Below are positions 26,174-38,900 of a DNA stretch of 64,000 bases, piece after piece. Numbering within the stretch: position 1 is the stretch's first letter; each line of letters opens with the position of its first letter. The position numbers and the translations under genes are program-made. The DNA is from Channa striata. Its lineage: Eukaryota > Chordata > Actinopteri > Anabantiformes > Channidae. The notes under the pieces were generated by a model. That model did no database searches, was not told the DNA's origin, and saw only the letters and a program-made list of their open reading frames with translations. The stretch spans positions 10,570,040 to 10,634,039 of the forward strand of contig CM065170.1 in assembly GCA_033026295.1 (NCBI GenBank). The letters are read 5' to 3'.

Positions 26174-27600
26174 CTCAGAGCTAATAGGAAATATTCCATG
26201 AAAAAAAATACAGTTATCGTCATTAAATTAGTTTCAGATGCTGCGGCAAAAACTTTATTTTTTAGCAGTTCATTTTATAATGAAACTTTTCTTCCAAACT
26301 TTTCTAAAATGAGTAACACGGTGCAGTGAGCTTGGCAGTGGTACAGTGGGCATTAATCCACCTCCGGGCCTCCATCTCCCACTGTCTGTGCTGGAAAATT
26401 GCCGGACTCTGTTCTGATCTGGGAAATTGCGACATATTCTGAGTGAATATAAATCTGTCTTAAGAGTCTGAGACAGTGAGAGGACACCAGGCAGCAAATC
26501 ACAACCCAGTTCAACATCCAGTTCTTTGGGTCAATTAGAGTCTAAATCTGAATATTTATAAGGTTTTCAAGGAGCCAAATATATATTATGAGCAACTTTA
26601 CAAATTCCCTATTGAAATGTTTTCAGCTGCACAGTCACAGTTTTAACCACAAATAAAAATGATCAGAGCTGAACATGGCAGGAGAGTAACTTTACTGTGA
26701 GTCATGGATTAATGAACTAATACTAGTGAAACACAACCTAAAGTATTAACTTTTACTTTTTTCCATTGTTTGGGATTAAATGTTTTTTTCCATGTGTAGT
26801 TTTTAATTAAGACGTTTTTTGGAGCAAACTGGGTTTAAACAAAAGGTTTTTGATATTGCACATTTATATGTGTTAATGTTGTTTTCTCACTAAAATACTC
26901 AATTATTGTTTGACAGTCAGAGATATATTTTGAATCTCACATCTTCGCCAAAGAGTTAAAAAATAGATATGGCAGCTAAAAGTCAATAACACAGAGATTC
27001 ATTTTTAACCCTGGCTGATGAAAAATACCATGTGTGATCAAACACACACCAAACCCGGTTTTAGGATCCACCGTCAGTTTTAGACCTTTGACAGCGGCTG
27101 CAAATTTTCACATATATTCAAAATGTCTCGGGCTTTTTTATCCTCCTAACTAATAATGTAAAGGAACAGATTATTAATCTTAAAAATTAACTTTAGGGAG
27201 TTTTTCACTGAAGTCGGGGAAGTTTGATGTGTAAAATATCGTCTGCATGATCCATCACAGAGGATCCGTTCACCTACCTGGAGGTTTCTCAGTTTTTCGG
27301 GCTCAAACTTCTGCAGACTTCAGACTTCATCGACCCTTGTTTCCTCCCGTGCTCGCGTGTTTTCGTCTGGAAAAAAAACTGAACAAAAATCTCCACATTC
27401 ACACGTTAGCGCCCCCCAGTGTTGTGGAGGACTTTAACAACACTGCACATTATCTCGTCCTGCCACCTGCTGAATAATGATCCGGAATGATAAACATCAT
27501 CATCTGTGTGTATAATGAAGTTCATATTCAGCGGCCACCTAAGAGGGTTAAGTGTCCCCACAACCCTCAGTCCCATCCCGGCTCCACCAAAAAGTCCTGC
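26174..27600. other. Upstream region of l3hypdh; AT-rich, no gene seen
   Basis: The stretch should hold the l3hypdh promoter and 5' UTR. No TATA box at a useful distance and no strong CpG island was found; the most CpG-containing part is 27230-27420. The short open frames on both strands lack similarity to any family I recognise. Confidence 0.4.
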
Positions 27601-27667
27601 AAGTGTCCCAGTGGCCGTCTGACACATGCAGGCCTCTCTGGTGACCCGCCCCCAGCATCAGGCTGCG

Positions 27668-28462
27668 TCAGTCCTTAGTCTGTTTTGGTCCCCGTTTGCG
27701 CTGGGAGCAGCCGGCAGAGGGTTTTCCTCCCGAACAACAAGTCCCAAACTTTTTTCCAACAACAAAAAGGGAACGTCCATGACACCGGCCCTCGTGCGCC
27801 CACTCCTGTCGCACCCCAGTGTCCTCCATGGATGTCCAGCTGATGGCCCCAACACACGTCGCCCTGAATTCCTGAGGGCAGCAACAATCCCAGCAGTGCA
27901 GGCTGTGCAACTCTGTCGCTGGAGCAGTTGGGGTCGCTGGCCTCGGCTGTGTGGCTCCCCTCACATTGCTGCCGTTTCTCCCGCCCCACCTGGACTGGAG
28001 AACTGCTGACCTAGTCTCGGGCTAAGGGGCGGAAGTTGAGATGATGCTACCGGGGAACGCTGGTTCTATCCTAGCGGCGCCAATGCTTCTCCGGCCCCAC
28101 CTGGGCTGGAGAACGGCTGCCAAAGTCTGGAGCTGGGGAGCGCCCTTGAGTTCAGCGGTGATAGCCTGGAGCTCCCGCCGGTCCTCCGAGGAAAGGTCAC
28201 CGAGCACCTGCAGAGCGGAGCCCTCCACAGCTAAGGCCAGATAGTTTGCTTGACCTCTCCACGCCATCCCCTGAGGACAGCGGCCAGCTCCACCTGGGCA
28301 GGGTAAGTTTGCAGTGAAGTTGGCCTGTTGTAGACGGGTGTAGCAGGCCGCAGCGAGGGTCTCTCTGGGTCTGGAGAGTTGGGGTCGGCTGAGACAATCT
28401 GGCGGCATCAGGCTGGCATGGACCCCTGGTTTCACGCCCGGCCCCCTGTCGGCGCATCCCAA
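27668..28462 (-). pseudogene. Gypsy-type gag fragment with one in-frame stop and degenerate zinc knuckle
   Basis: One minus-strand frame runs from an ATG at 28462 to 27668 and is interrupted only by TAG at 28024-28022. The upstream part contains 'NYLALAVEGSALQVLGDL', which fits the capsid-like region of Ty3/Gypsy Gag. The downstream part has a CX2CX4-X-X4C arrangement (Cys codons 27895-27854) with Glu where a CCHC knuckle has His. A segment coding AVLQPRWGRR is repeated as AVLQSRWGGR 111 bp later, in frame: an internal tandem duplication (28119-28091 and 28008-27981). It is not expected to be functional. Confidence 0.6.
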
Positions 28463-28492
28463 CAGCAGCGCATAATCTTCCAGTCAGTCCCG

Positions 28493-28510
28493 ATCCCACT
28501 TCTGACACCA
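28493..28510 (-). other. Primer-binding site of the Gypsy-like element
   Basis: On the minus strand TGGTGTCAGAAGTGGGAT directly follows the LTR end (ending CACA, with two spacer bases). It begins with TGG, the complement of a tRNA CCA end, as a retrotransposon PBS should. The same motif is familiar from vertebrate and fish Gypsy elements. Confidence 0.7.
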
Positions 28511-28512
28511 AA

Positions 28513-28814
28513 TGTGGCGCCGGGCACATCGGGCACACCGTGGCGTGGGGATGGAGCTTGAGCTATGCTAGCCTGACCCAGGGGCTGCCCCAGGGGGGAG
28601 GAAGTTCACTCGTGCCTCATGCTATTGGATAGCAGCTAGACGGATGTACCTTGTGTCTTTTTATTGGTTTACAAGAACACGAACAAACACCAAACTGGTC
28701 ACCGTGAGCGTCACTCCCACACCCAGCACTTTCCCTCACGGTGCCGACCAACACCAACACAAACCCATAATCCCTAGCGGTCCTGCCTCTGGCTCTTCCG
28801 GCCGGGTCGCTGCA
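28513..28814 (-). repeat. Probable 5' LTR of the Gypsy-like element
   Basis: The 3' end of the LTR is fixed by the adjoining PBS and reads ...GCGCCACA. The 5' end is placed at a TG at 28814 (tgcagcgacccggcc), giving about 300 bp, but this edge is a guess because no second LTR is available for comparison. An AATAAA on the minus strand (28665-28660) could be its poly(A) signal. Confidence 0.5.
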
Positions 28815-29908
28815 ATATAAAATCAGTTTGCATAACAAAAGAGGCTGAACAGATGGTGAGTTTCAGTTTCATACTTCATTTTACTGTTGACAGGATCCCT
28901 TGGATGCATGCAAGGTCATTTATAGTTTTAATATAAAATACTGCCATCACAGTAACAGTCACATGCTTACTTCTTTACACACACACAAAAATTAGCATCC
29001 TTCTTACATGTTTTTCATTTAAACATCATAAACAAATGCAGTGTCAGCTCAATGTTACGTAGCAGTGTGTTGTAACTCATCACCCATCGAAAACTGAATA
29101 TGTATCACTTGCATTTAATCTTACAACCAAGCAAAGATAAAATGCAGAAATAAAACAAATTGAACTAATATACCTGAGCAAGACATGGAAGCATATACAG
29201 TAAATTTACTGCATTTACAAGTAAAACATTTGTATTCTGTTTAAAGGAAATACATCTTTATCATATTCTTACTTCAGTTTTACATGCATAAACACAATGT
29301 AAAGAATTTCTCTCAGTTCCAAAACATTTTGAGGGCAGTGACAGATGCCAGATAAAATGAAAAACATTATTATCTTCCCGATATTTTGATGTTGTTTTTG
29401 TGTATTTATGTATTAAATGAAGAACGTTTTTAAACACTAAAAGCTTTAAAGTTTAATGCACATTAGAAAAAACACATGCTCAAAAAGCAAAAAGACGTCT
29501 CATTAAAACATGCCTGAGTGAGGCTTTATCATTGCAAGGCACATATCATCCCCTGACAATTACTGACTTTAAAGGTAGTCACCATAAATAAGATAAAGGG
29601 TTCGAGCAGAATCAAGTCATGGCAGGTAAAAAGAGAAAAAGAATAAACAGACCAGGAGGATGAACGTTTACAAAAGTCTTTAAAAATGCAACTTGACATC
29701 ATGTTCCTGCATATTTTTACCTTTCATCCCATCAGTTCTACCCTGTTTTTCCAATCCGCTAATTTCTGAGCATTAACAGGAATGTGTTTAATTAAAAATG
29801 CTCATAATCAGAGACCATTAGAAAAGAACCTGGGTTTTTAGTGCTGTGTGACACAGAACAGACCTGTGCATGCAGTGGAGGACATGCATGAGGCTTTTAT
29901 AGACCAGA
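28815..29908 (-). other. Downstream of kcnh5; likely 3' UTR and spacer
   Basis: AT-rich sequence with no credible reading frame. The part adjoining 29909 should be the kcnh5 3' UTR on the minus strand; its end cannot be fixed by eye. Confidence 0.4.
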
Positions 29909-32900
29909 TTATGTGTTTTTATCATCATCTGATTTCGGTGTGACAGGCCTAGAAGCCGTGGCTGACTCTTGGTTTCTGACTCTTGTCTTTGTAGAAGACG
30001 TTGGGGGCAGTGATAGTCTCCTTTTTATGGAAAGCAACCTGAGGACCTCGCCAACCTGAGACTCGAGGGCCGCCAGCCGGCCGCTCAGGATCTGAATGTC
30101 CCCCTTGAGCTCCACTTTGGCCTCATGCAGCGTCGCCTGGAGGAGCGCTTGTTCAGACGCTGGCTGTACAAAGGCGTGTTTGAGTGAGGCCTCGCTGTCC
30201 CCACCGAGACTTTGCTCGAACGGATTTCTCTCCAGCGGGCTCTTTTCCAGCGGGCTGCGCTCAAAGGAGCTCCTTGAATCTCCAGCTCTGTCGATTCGTA
30301 GGTCACTCTTTGTGATGCCGCTGTCGCAGGAGTCAGTTTTGTGTAGGGCGCTTGTTTCTTCGCCGGCTTCTCCTGCACTGTTCCCACCCGTGTCCCCACC
30401 TTCCTCTGAACTGTTGACAGGTGCTATCTGCTCTGAGGACTGGGACCCTTTCGGCCACTCCTCCACTTTCTGCGGCTGCTTTTCTTGCTCAGCGGCAGGA
30501 GGTGCTGATGCGGCAGAAGTGGCGTTTCGGAACTTTGCCCAGCCTCGAGCAGCCCTCCTGCTGGTGACACCACCTCCAGCTCCCACTCCACCCGCACTGC
30601 TGCCCTGCGGGAGGTTATTAACCCTGTGACCAGGCTGACTGTCGACACAAGGCCCTGACAAAGACTCCCCGGCCTTTTGTGTGCGGTTCTTCTCAGACTT
30701 TTCAGTGTGGACAAATGCTTGTGCAGGGGCCGCAATGCTACATCCACCTCCTGTACCTCCTCCTCCTAGACAGGGGGCAATAATCCGCCCGGCAGAGCTG
30801 TAATCCTGCTGCTGAGAAGATACAGAGTTTGATTCCGTGTGGTGCTGCTGAGGCTCAACTTGCACACAGTTGTGGTCACAATAAGAGTGAGATTCTCCTG
30901 GTGTTTGAGCGTCTCTCTGCTGTCTGAACCTCTGGAACAACTTGCGGACTGGGTGGTCTTCAGGAATGGAGAGAGTCACCTCGCTCCTCTGGCGCTCCTG
31001 CTCCCTCTTCACATCGGCAATCTTTCTGAAGATTATCTGCATGGAAAAATTTGATAAAAGTTGCTGCAGTGGAGCTACATTTAATGCACACCGTGCTCGA
31101 TGTCAACATACAGAAAACAATGCCGGATAACCATCCAGAGCTAATGTATGTGGTGAAATATTTATAGCTTGAAAGCAGCAAAGCACAAAACAATCCATTA
31201 ATGGAGCAACAATCTGATGACTTAAGAATTTCCGAACGTCCTCAGACGAACAGGATTTTCAATGTCAATCCAACCAGCTGCATAAAATGCACAAAACACC
31301 CTGAAAGTAAAACAAAAGGTTGAAAATATGACCACACAAAAATGATGAAAATAAATCAATGCATCATGTTAAATTAATATAAAAATAACAAGGCTACAGA
31401 GCGAGTCAGCCTCTAAAGCTGCTCAACTTAATGGTTAAATGTTTTGGAATACATTTTAAGTAAAGGAGATAGATGTTTCTTTACTTTGGAGCTTCCTCCA
31501 AACGGAATGAGTTTAAATTATAGCTGCTCCACTGAGGCTGTGACTTCAGTATATACGATTACATAAGGACTCTTGTTCAGCTTCAACAAACTAGAAAAGT
31601 CAACGATGAAATTCCACAGTTATTCAAACATAAACTCATTAAGCAGAGTCCCTCCCTCCTTCTTTCTCTATAGACAATAAAAATTATGAACTGTATGTGT
31701 TTGATAACTTAAGATATGAAAAAGCCCTGAAGTAAGTTACATCTCTAGGTATATAGATTAAATTGAGTAAATATTAACGTGCATATTAAAATAGATAAAA
31801 GTTTCTTGTTTCAAACCTACTGTACCTGAGAAAACATTTCCCATAAGCTGCTCCTGAACAAACAGCGCAGCAAACAGCACGAACCAGACTGACTGTGAAG
31901 GGAAGTATTGTACGTAACGCTGTTCCAACGGGATGATATTACAGCGACATACGAGCTGGAAAACATTCAAATGTCTTAATGGGCTTAATATGGAACCTGG
32001 AGAAATATCAAATACTGTGGGACTTACAAACTGTATCCTGTGACCGAGTGCCAAATAAGGACGTTAATATTATCTCTGCATGTGCGGAATTATTTCAAAT
32101 CCTTTTCACACATTGAGCAGCTGGTGTGAACTTCAGGACTGATTTAGGTATTTTAATGTTTGGTGTAAGTGCTTTTATATTTTTACACCATTTGTTCATT
32201 AATATCAGTTACTTGTTACTTTGCAGGTGTAATTTCATAATTAGTGATACAATCCATGAATAAATGTGAAATATTATGCATTATCCACCAATCGACGCAT
32301 AAAGTGGCTAAAATCAGCTCCATCTTTGCCAGCTGCTCTTTTTGTTCCAAAGTCTCTAAAAGACACGTTTGGCTCTTAGTTTTATAATTATTTTATAAAA
32401 CAATTTTTAGCATTTGAAAATTTGTAGAACAAATCTGGACTGAACTTGTTGTTGTTTTCTTAGTAAAGTACTTGCAGTTTTGTGCTCTGAAGTAATTTTG
32501 AAGTGATACATCTTCATGAAGAGAAGTACTTCTTTTGGCAAGTACTTGCACTTTTGACTTGATTGTGGAATTTGTGTATTTCTACCACCTCTGGTGCTTT
32601 TTTCAACTCTGGAGCTTTACTGTGTTAAACATTCGACAAACCCCGACAACTTCAGCAAAAACACAAAATGTTTCAAACTGTCTCACATACAGAAACAGCT
32701 CATTTGGATTTAGAAACAACTGAAATAAAGAAGGAGGACTGTTGTGACGTGAGTATTTCAGTACCCGCTTTCGCAGATTGCAGGTGAGGATGAGGTTGCG
32801 GGAGAAGGAGTTGGCGAATGCTGTGTAAAACTCCAGCACCTTCATCAGAGCTTCTCTCCTGATGACGTGCAGATCGCAGTAAGTCAGAGCCCGAACGTTT

Positions 32901-35900
32901 GCACAAGCCCGGGCTGGTGTGGTGTCTTTCCAGAACACATCTCCAAACACATCACCTTTACCTGCAGGAACACGGATGTTATCAGTCTTACAGGCAAAAA
33001 GAGGAAGATTTTTCTGGGAAAAAACTGATAAAGCCTGAACAAAAGTGCAGAGGAGAGGTTGAAAAATGTGGGAGGAAACATTCAAAGGTGGATCGCAGCC
33101 TTGGCTCTGGATTTAACAGCACCAACAGGCAAAGATAAAACCTGGAGGAGTCTATTTCATAACATTGCGTTGGGTTACCTAGGATTGCGATAACCTCATC
33201 ATCCTGGATGACTTCGAGTGACCCGGAGACTACAAAGCAAAGGGTGTCGACGCTCTCGCCGATATGGAAGATGAGGTCCCCGGGTGCACAGTGTGTGGTC
33301 TGAAACTCCACAGCGAGCGAGCGCAGGCAGCCGTCACTGGCCAGACGAAACGCTGGGTGGTCGTTGAACACCTGTCTGTTCAGGTGCACGCAGATGTCTG
33401 CACGCATGTCTTTGGGACAGATTGCAAGAACCTGAGAAAAATGTTGAGACGTCAGAGCTGTTGATGCATGATTTGTTTATGACTCTGAGATTCACTATTG
33501 TTCACATCAGCAATTAGTTAACACACATTTGTGCACCAGAAACCTTTACAATCAGTTCACGAAATGATAAAATGACCTTTATATAACTTTGAAGCACTGC
33601 ACATTATGAAGACAGCCCTTAAATGTGGTAACATTAATTCATTCCAGATTATTAGCAATGGAAGTTTCCTACCAAAACAATGAGGTTTAATAAACTACCA
33701 GTGACTAATAGCAATAATAATAATTCTAATACCTTATCTGTATCGATGCCCTTAGACATGGCCCAGGTGGAGACAATGAAGTCCATGACCCTCTCACTCA
33801 GGCCTTTAGGAACCTGATAAAGTTTGAGGAAGTCACGTACGTTGTTGAGCATCTCATGGTAGCGGTTTGTGTTTGTGTACATCTGCTGGAAGATGGTGGT
33901 GACATTTCCAAAGATGGTGGCATAGAGCAGAGCTGAAAGACAAGGTGGAGAGACGGTGTGAGGAAAAGCAGATTCACAAATATGAGAGGGGTGGAAATTT
34001 AGTTCACATGAAGGTCTGAATGTGTTATTGTGTCAATGACTTATATGCACGAATCCTCAAAGGAGATTTAATTAAAACTGCTTAAAATCAGCAAATAACG
34101 TTTCACAGCTACTTTGTTCCTCCAGGGTCATCTAATAAAAATACTGTTATTCAGATTTAAAAAATTATTTACCAAATTCCAGTAATATACTTTGGTGACA
34201 TGACTATAGGATAATGGATAAATTCGTGGGAATTTAGGATTTAATTTTAAGATATAAAGTGAAAGAGAAACGAGATGTAGTGCTCAGTTTAATACTACTA
34301 CAGTATGTCAGTAAACAATAATTTATCACTGATAACTAATTTAGCTTAAACATTTAGGTTAAATAAAGAGCCTTTATTAGTTGTTAATTCATTGTACATG
34401 TACTGTACCCTGCAGTTGAAAATATGGTTGATGTAAATTCATACACACCGTCACACATACACAGTGAGTGGCGGACTGAGCTTCATGGTTTAATTCATAA
34501 TGCACATTTCCTCAGTACGTGTACTGTGCTGCAGTGACCTCAAAGAGTCAGTCAGCATCTCTTATTGTGAGGTTTTACCCACTCAAGAGGAACAAGTCGT
34601 CTCAGCGCGGTCACAGCGGTCGGGATACATACAGCGTCTAACGTGACGGCCCCTTGTTCATTTACTCCACCCAAGCCTGCAGGCCAGCTCTCCCTTTCCT
34701 CTGTTTGCCCCTTCTCCCACATAATTACTGTATCTGTAGCAGGAGATGCATCGGCCATAATTGAGCCGGACACTTGTGTGTGACTGAGTGATCTTCGCGC
34801 CCGAGACGCCACCACAGTATTGGCTGTTTAGTTTAGAAAGTTCAAACGCTGCAGTGCGGCTGTCGCTTCGTGTTCCTCTCATTTCTTTGTTGCACCACGT
34901 TACATGCTGTTTTAGCATGTACAGTGTCAGCAGTGGACGCAGTGACTCTAAAGGTGAAGGTGTTATGGCAGCTACAGTGAGAGATGGCAATAATGCAAAC
35001 ACCTGATGTCAGAGTAATTGAAATTAGCTTGGTCTGACTAAATGTTCATTTGTGAATTAAATGATTAAAAGGATTACGAGGTGAGATTAGGTGAACTCAA
35101 TATTCACAATTCCCTAAGTGAGTTAGTAATGAGACATTATAAGACACAGCAGACAGTGTTTCAATCAGTAATGTTACGTAATTTGCTGAGGTTATAACAC
35201 TGCAAAACATAAAGACAATATATGATAATGTTGTTTTTTTTATATAAAAGCTGAATCTGAAATAAAAGCCGTACGACACATGCTGTGGTGGTTGTAGACT
35301 TTGACAGAAAAATTTATCAAATGCAATTATTTTTTACAGGGACTTGTCTTATACATTTACCGCATGAATGGAGAAATTATGTTTATGACTTCCCATAATA
35401 GTTTCCATTAGTTATCAGTGACAGCACTAAACTCAAAGGCAAACAACAAGTTGTATGGTCGCAGTTAGACAGTTATCACACAGACGATCCATTTCTAAAG
35501 CTGCGTAGTGATGACCAACCTTCATACAAACCCTCACATCAGGCTGTGATGGCTGCTGAACATGTCACTTTTTATTATGGACAAGGTCGAGTCCTGAACA
35601 AATTCTCCCAGTGGTTCAAGCAAGAGACTGCAGCTAAATGTGAATTACACAACCACAAACCAGAGAGTCTGTAAATTACCTAGTGTACATAGTATATACA
35701 CAGTATATATATTTATATGTACCAATTCTGTCTGAGCTAATTCTAAATATACTGTTTTATATTTATTTTATATCATTATAACTTGTAACAAGTACATATT
35801 TAACATTATTAAAACGGGCTAAGCGGCTAAATCAGACACTTGTCTCACAAGGATATTAATTTGTGTGTAATAGAATATATACACAAAACACCACAAGCTT

Positions 35901-38900
35901 AATTTTAGATGTCTGGATAATTAGACTTATATATATAAACTCCCGTGCTCTGATGCTATTAAGATGACAGATTTGCATGAACCTGCACGATATCCACACC
36001 ATATGCTGCATTCCTGGCAGCTATCAGACAGCCCCAGCAGGGCCATGCAGCTCATTGTCTTGTCTCGCATGTGAATAAAACCTCCAGATTGTTACAGCTC
36101 CTGCAAGGTTCCGCTGGCATGTTATAATAGGACGAGTGCACGAGCGAGACGAAAGCAGCATCGCAGGATGTGTGTGCTTCAGTGTGTCTAAATGCTGGAA
36201 TTCGGACGTAATCTAACACCAACAAAGTGTTTCAGCTCATATTCTTCACCGGCTTCCCGCTACAGGATACTGAGGGAAAAGTGAAGCTGTTGTTCTTTTG
36301 TCCTCTGTTCAGATTTATCTGAACTGTCAAGGTTGGACTCTTTGTCCCTCGCAGAAGAAAAACTGTGGTGACTTTGATTTAAACTGTGTTGAAAAGTGTC
36401 ACTTTAATTTCAGCTGACAAACTGAGCTCACTGGCACAGACAATTGATAAATTCAGGATTTTGTGCTGTTTTGTCAGACGCTTATAAAAATGCAGAAAAG
36501 ATTTTCAAGCCTTGTGCTTTGACACTGACTTAAAAACCTATATATAATTAAATAAAATATATAATGAAACTATATGACTTTATTATACTGTCATCTCTTT
36601 CAAATACTCCTCCATTAATCTAGGATGAATAGTGGATCAATGGCACTATTTCATATGCACAATCAGAGCTTTCCAATCAGCTACTGCTTCCGATGAAGAT
36701 TTTTGAGCGAGTACTCACAGCCCACCATCATCATAGCCACAGAGAAAATCTTCTCGCCATCTGTGGTTGGAGCGATGTTGCCAAATCCGATGGTTGTGAG
36801 ACTCGTCATGGTGAAGTAGAGAGATGAAATGTACAGAGTGTCCTTGTTGGGGCCTCCTTCCCACTGGCCCGTACCGCTGGCGTTGTAGCGGTAAGGGGTT
36901 CCTATGCTCAGCGCCAGCTGGTAGAGCCAGCTGTCTGTCTTGATGGTGTTGGTGGTCTCATCGATGACTTCATGATCCCCGATGCTGTACCAGATGCAGG
37001 CAAGCCAGTGGGCCACCAAGCCAAAGACGCACACCAGCAGAACCAGAACAGCTGCTCCGTACTCCAGGTAGTGGTCCAGTTTCCGGGCCACTCGGCCCAA
37101 GCGGAGCAGGCGGATCACCTTTAGGGAGCTGAAGAGGCTGCTGAGACCCTGTAGACGTAGAGGGAAACAGACTGAAAATAAGTCTGCAGCTATTCTAATA
37201 ATTGTGTAATTAGAATATATAATATTATATAAGATATAATATAATATGATATAATATAAGATTATAATATTAAGTATTTAAAGTTCATGCTTAATAATTT
37301 AAACATGAACTTGGGTTATTTTTTTCTTAAGTTTTCATAGACCAAATGATTTATCAGGTAACTGGCAACTTTAACAGGCAACTTTAACTTCTACTGAGGG
37401 TGTGTTTGTGTCGACCTAATAGATCTAAATCCAAAACTTCCCAATCCAGTAAAAGTCCATTGTTTTGGTCGTTAGCTCTTCCTTAAGCAGCTAAGCTTCC
37501 TTAGTACAAACAGCTGGTTATTCTTTTTTTCTGTTTGCATTTTGGTTCAGTGGGTTTTTTGAGTTTTTTGCTAAAAACAACTGAATATTGCTGTGAGAAT
37601 GAAGCAGATATGTATAGAATCAGATATGAGCCAAAAGAAACTAAAATGCAGGTATGATGGACCTCTTTCATTTAATGTACAAGCAGAAACATCAGACACT
37701 GTTGATATAAAATATATCGATTATAGCAGCTTTAAAAGAAAAAAATATTTACTGGTAGTAGAGAGTCTTCTGTCCGTGTGGTATTTCTGTGGAAATTTGA
37801 AGACTCTCTGAGATGACTTGTTGTAGACGTAGATGTGATGAAATCCTTTATGGAAATTATCAGAAATATTTTAACGTTTATTTGTGACAAACAGATGCTT
37901 TAAATTTAATCCCAACTTAAAGGAATCATTAAAAAAATCCTTATCCATTCAAGGAACGGGTATGAAATGCACTCACCTCATCTACATTTTCGAAGGCATT
38001 GATGATATCATAGGGCAGACAGGACAACAGATCGATAACAAACCACGTCTTCAGGTAATTCATTCGTATCAGCTTCGCGTCTGAAATGACTTCTCCAGCG
38101 GGACCCACGAACGTTGTGTGGAAGTTCAGCACGATGTCAATGAGGAAGATGACATCCACCACGCTGTCCAGCACCAGCCAAGCCAGATTGTTCTGTTTGG
38201 TTCTAAAGGAGACGTTATAGGGCACCATGATGGCGGTGTAGAAGGTGAGGATGAGGATGACCCAGTCCCAGGTGGTCTTGAAGGTGCAGTAGTGGAGGAT
38301 GATGTGTGGAGGAGTCTTCGGGGCCTCTTGTTTGTACTGAGGGAGAATGTCTGATCCCAGCTGCAGAGCCTGTCATAGAGGGCAAATATGTCATCATGAG
38401 AAACATGATGAATATATGTAAGAAACTACTCCCAGCTAGAAGGTTTACGGTTCGATGTAGTGTGTCAATATTATATATGGACTAATATTCCAATGTCCAC
38501 AACATTCATGTTAGATTAATTAGTGACGCTAAAATTGCGTGTATATGTTTCTCTGTGGTCCTGAGATAGACTGGTGACTGGGCCAGGGTGTGACCTTCCT
38601 CTTGCCTGACAGCTGGGATAGGCTCCAGCCCACTCACGACCCAGATCTGATAAACGGTTACAGATGATGGATGGTATGAAGTTTTGACTAGGACAGTTAT
38701 TGCTATTTTACAGACATCACAGTACTATGTCTTTGTCCTGTATATTTAAATCGGTACATACACTAGATTCTGAAATTCTGATTTTGTCCTGCTCACCTCA
38801 GCCAGTCTCGAAGGCTTGTGGCTGACCTCAGTTTTGCCCAGTGGTGCTAACTGTTGCACAAGGTTACGGTTGTTGGTCAGCGCTCGTGTCAGTCTGGCAA

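Larger units (their letters stand above)
27620..28814 (-). mobile_element. Truncated Gypsy-like LTR retrotransposon (5' LTR, PBS, gag part)
   Basis: This block is strikingly GC-rich against AT-rich flanks. On the minus strand it reads as a probable LTR (28814 to 28513), a primer-binding site, then a gag-type frame from 28462 to about 27668. No protease, reverse transcriptase or second LTR follows: after about 27620 the sequence returns to the AT-rich background. It is thus a 5' fragment left by truncation or internal recombination. The outer edges are estimates. Confidence 0.7.

Noticed and set aside
26310..26500. Possible further SINE (ggcagtggtacagtgggc)
   Set aside because: Some resemblance to a SINE head, but no B box, body or tail could be followed.
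27626..28561. Long plus-strand frames in the GC-rich block as host genes
   Set aside because: High GC lengthens frames on both strands; LTR, PBS and gag features read on the minus strand explain the block.
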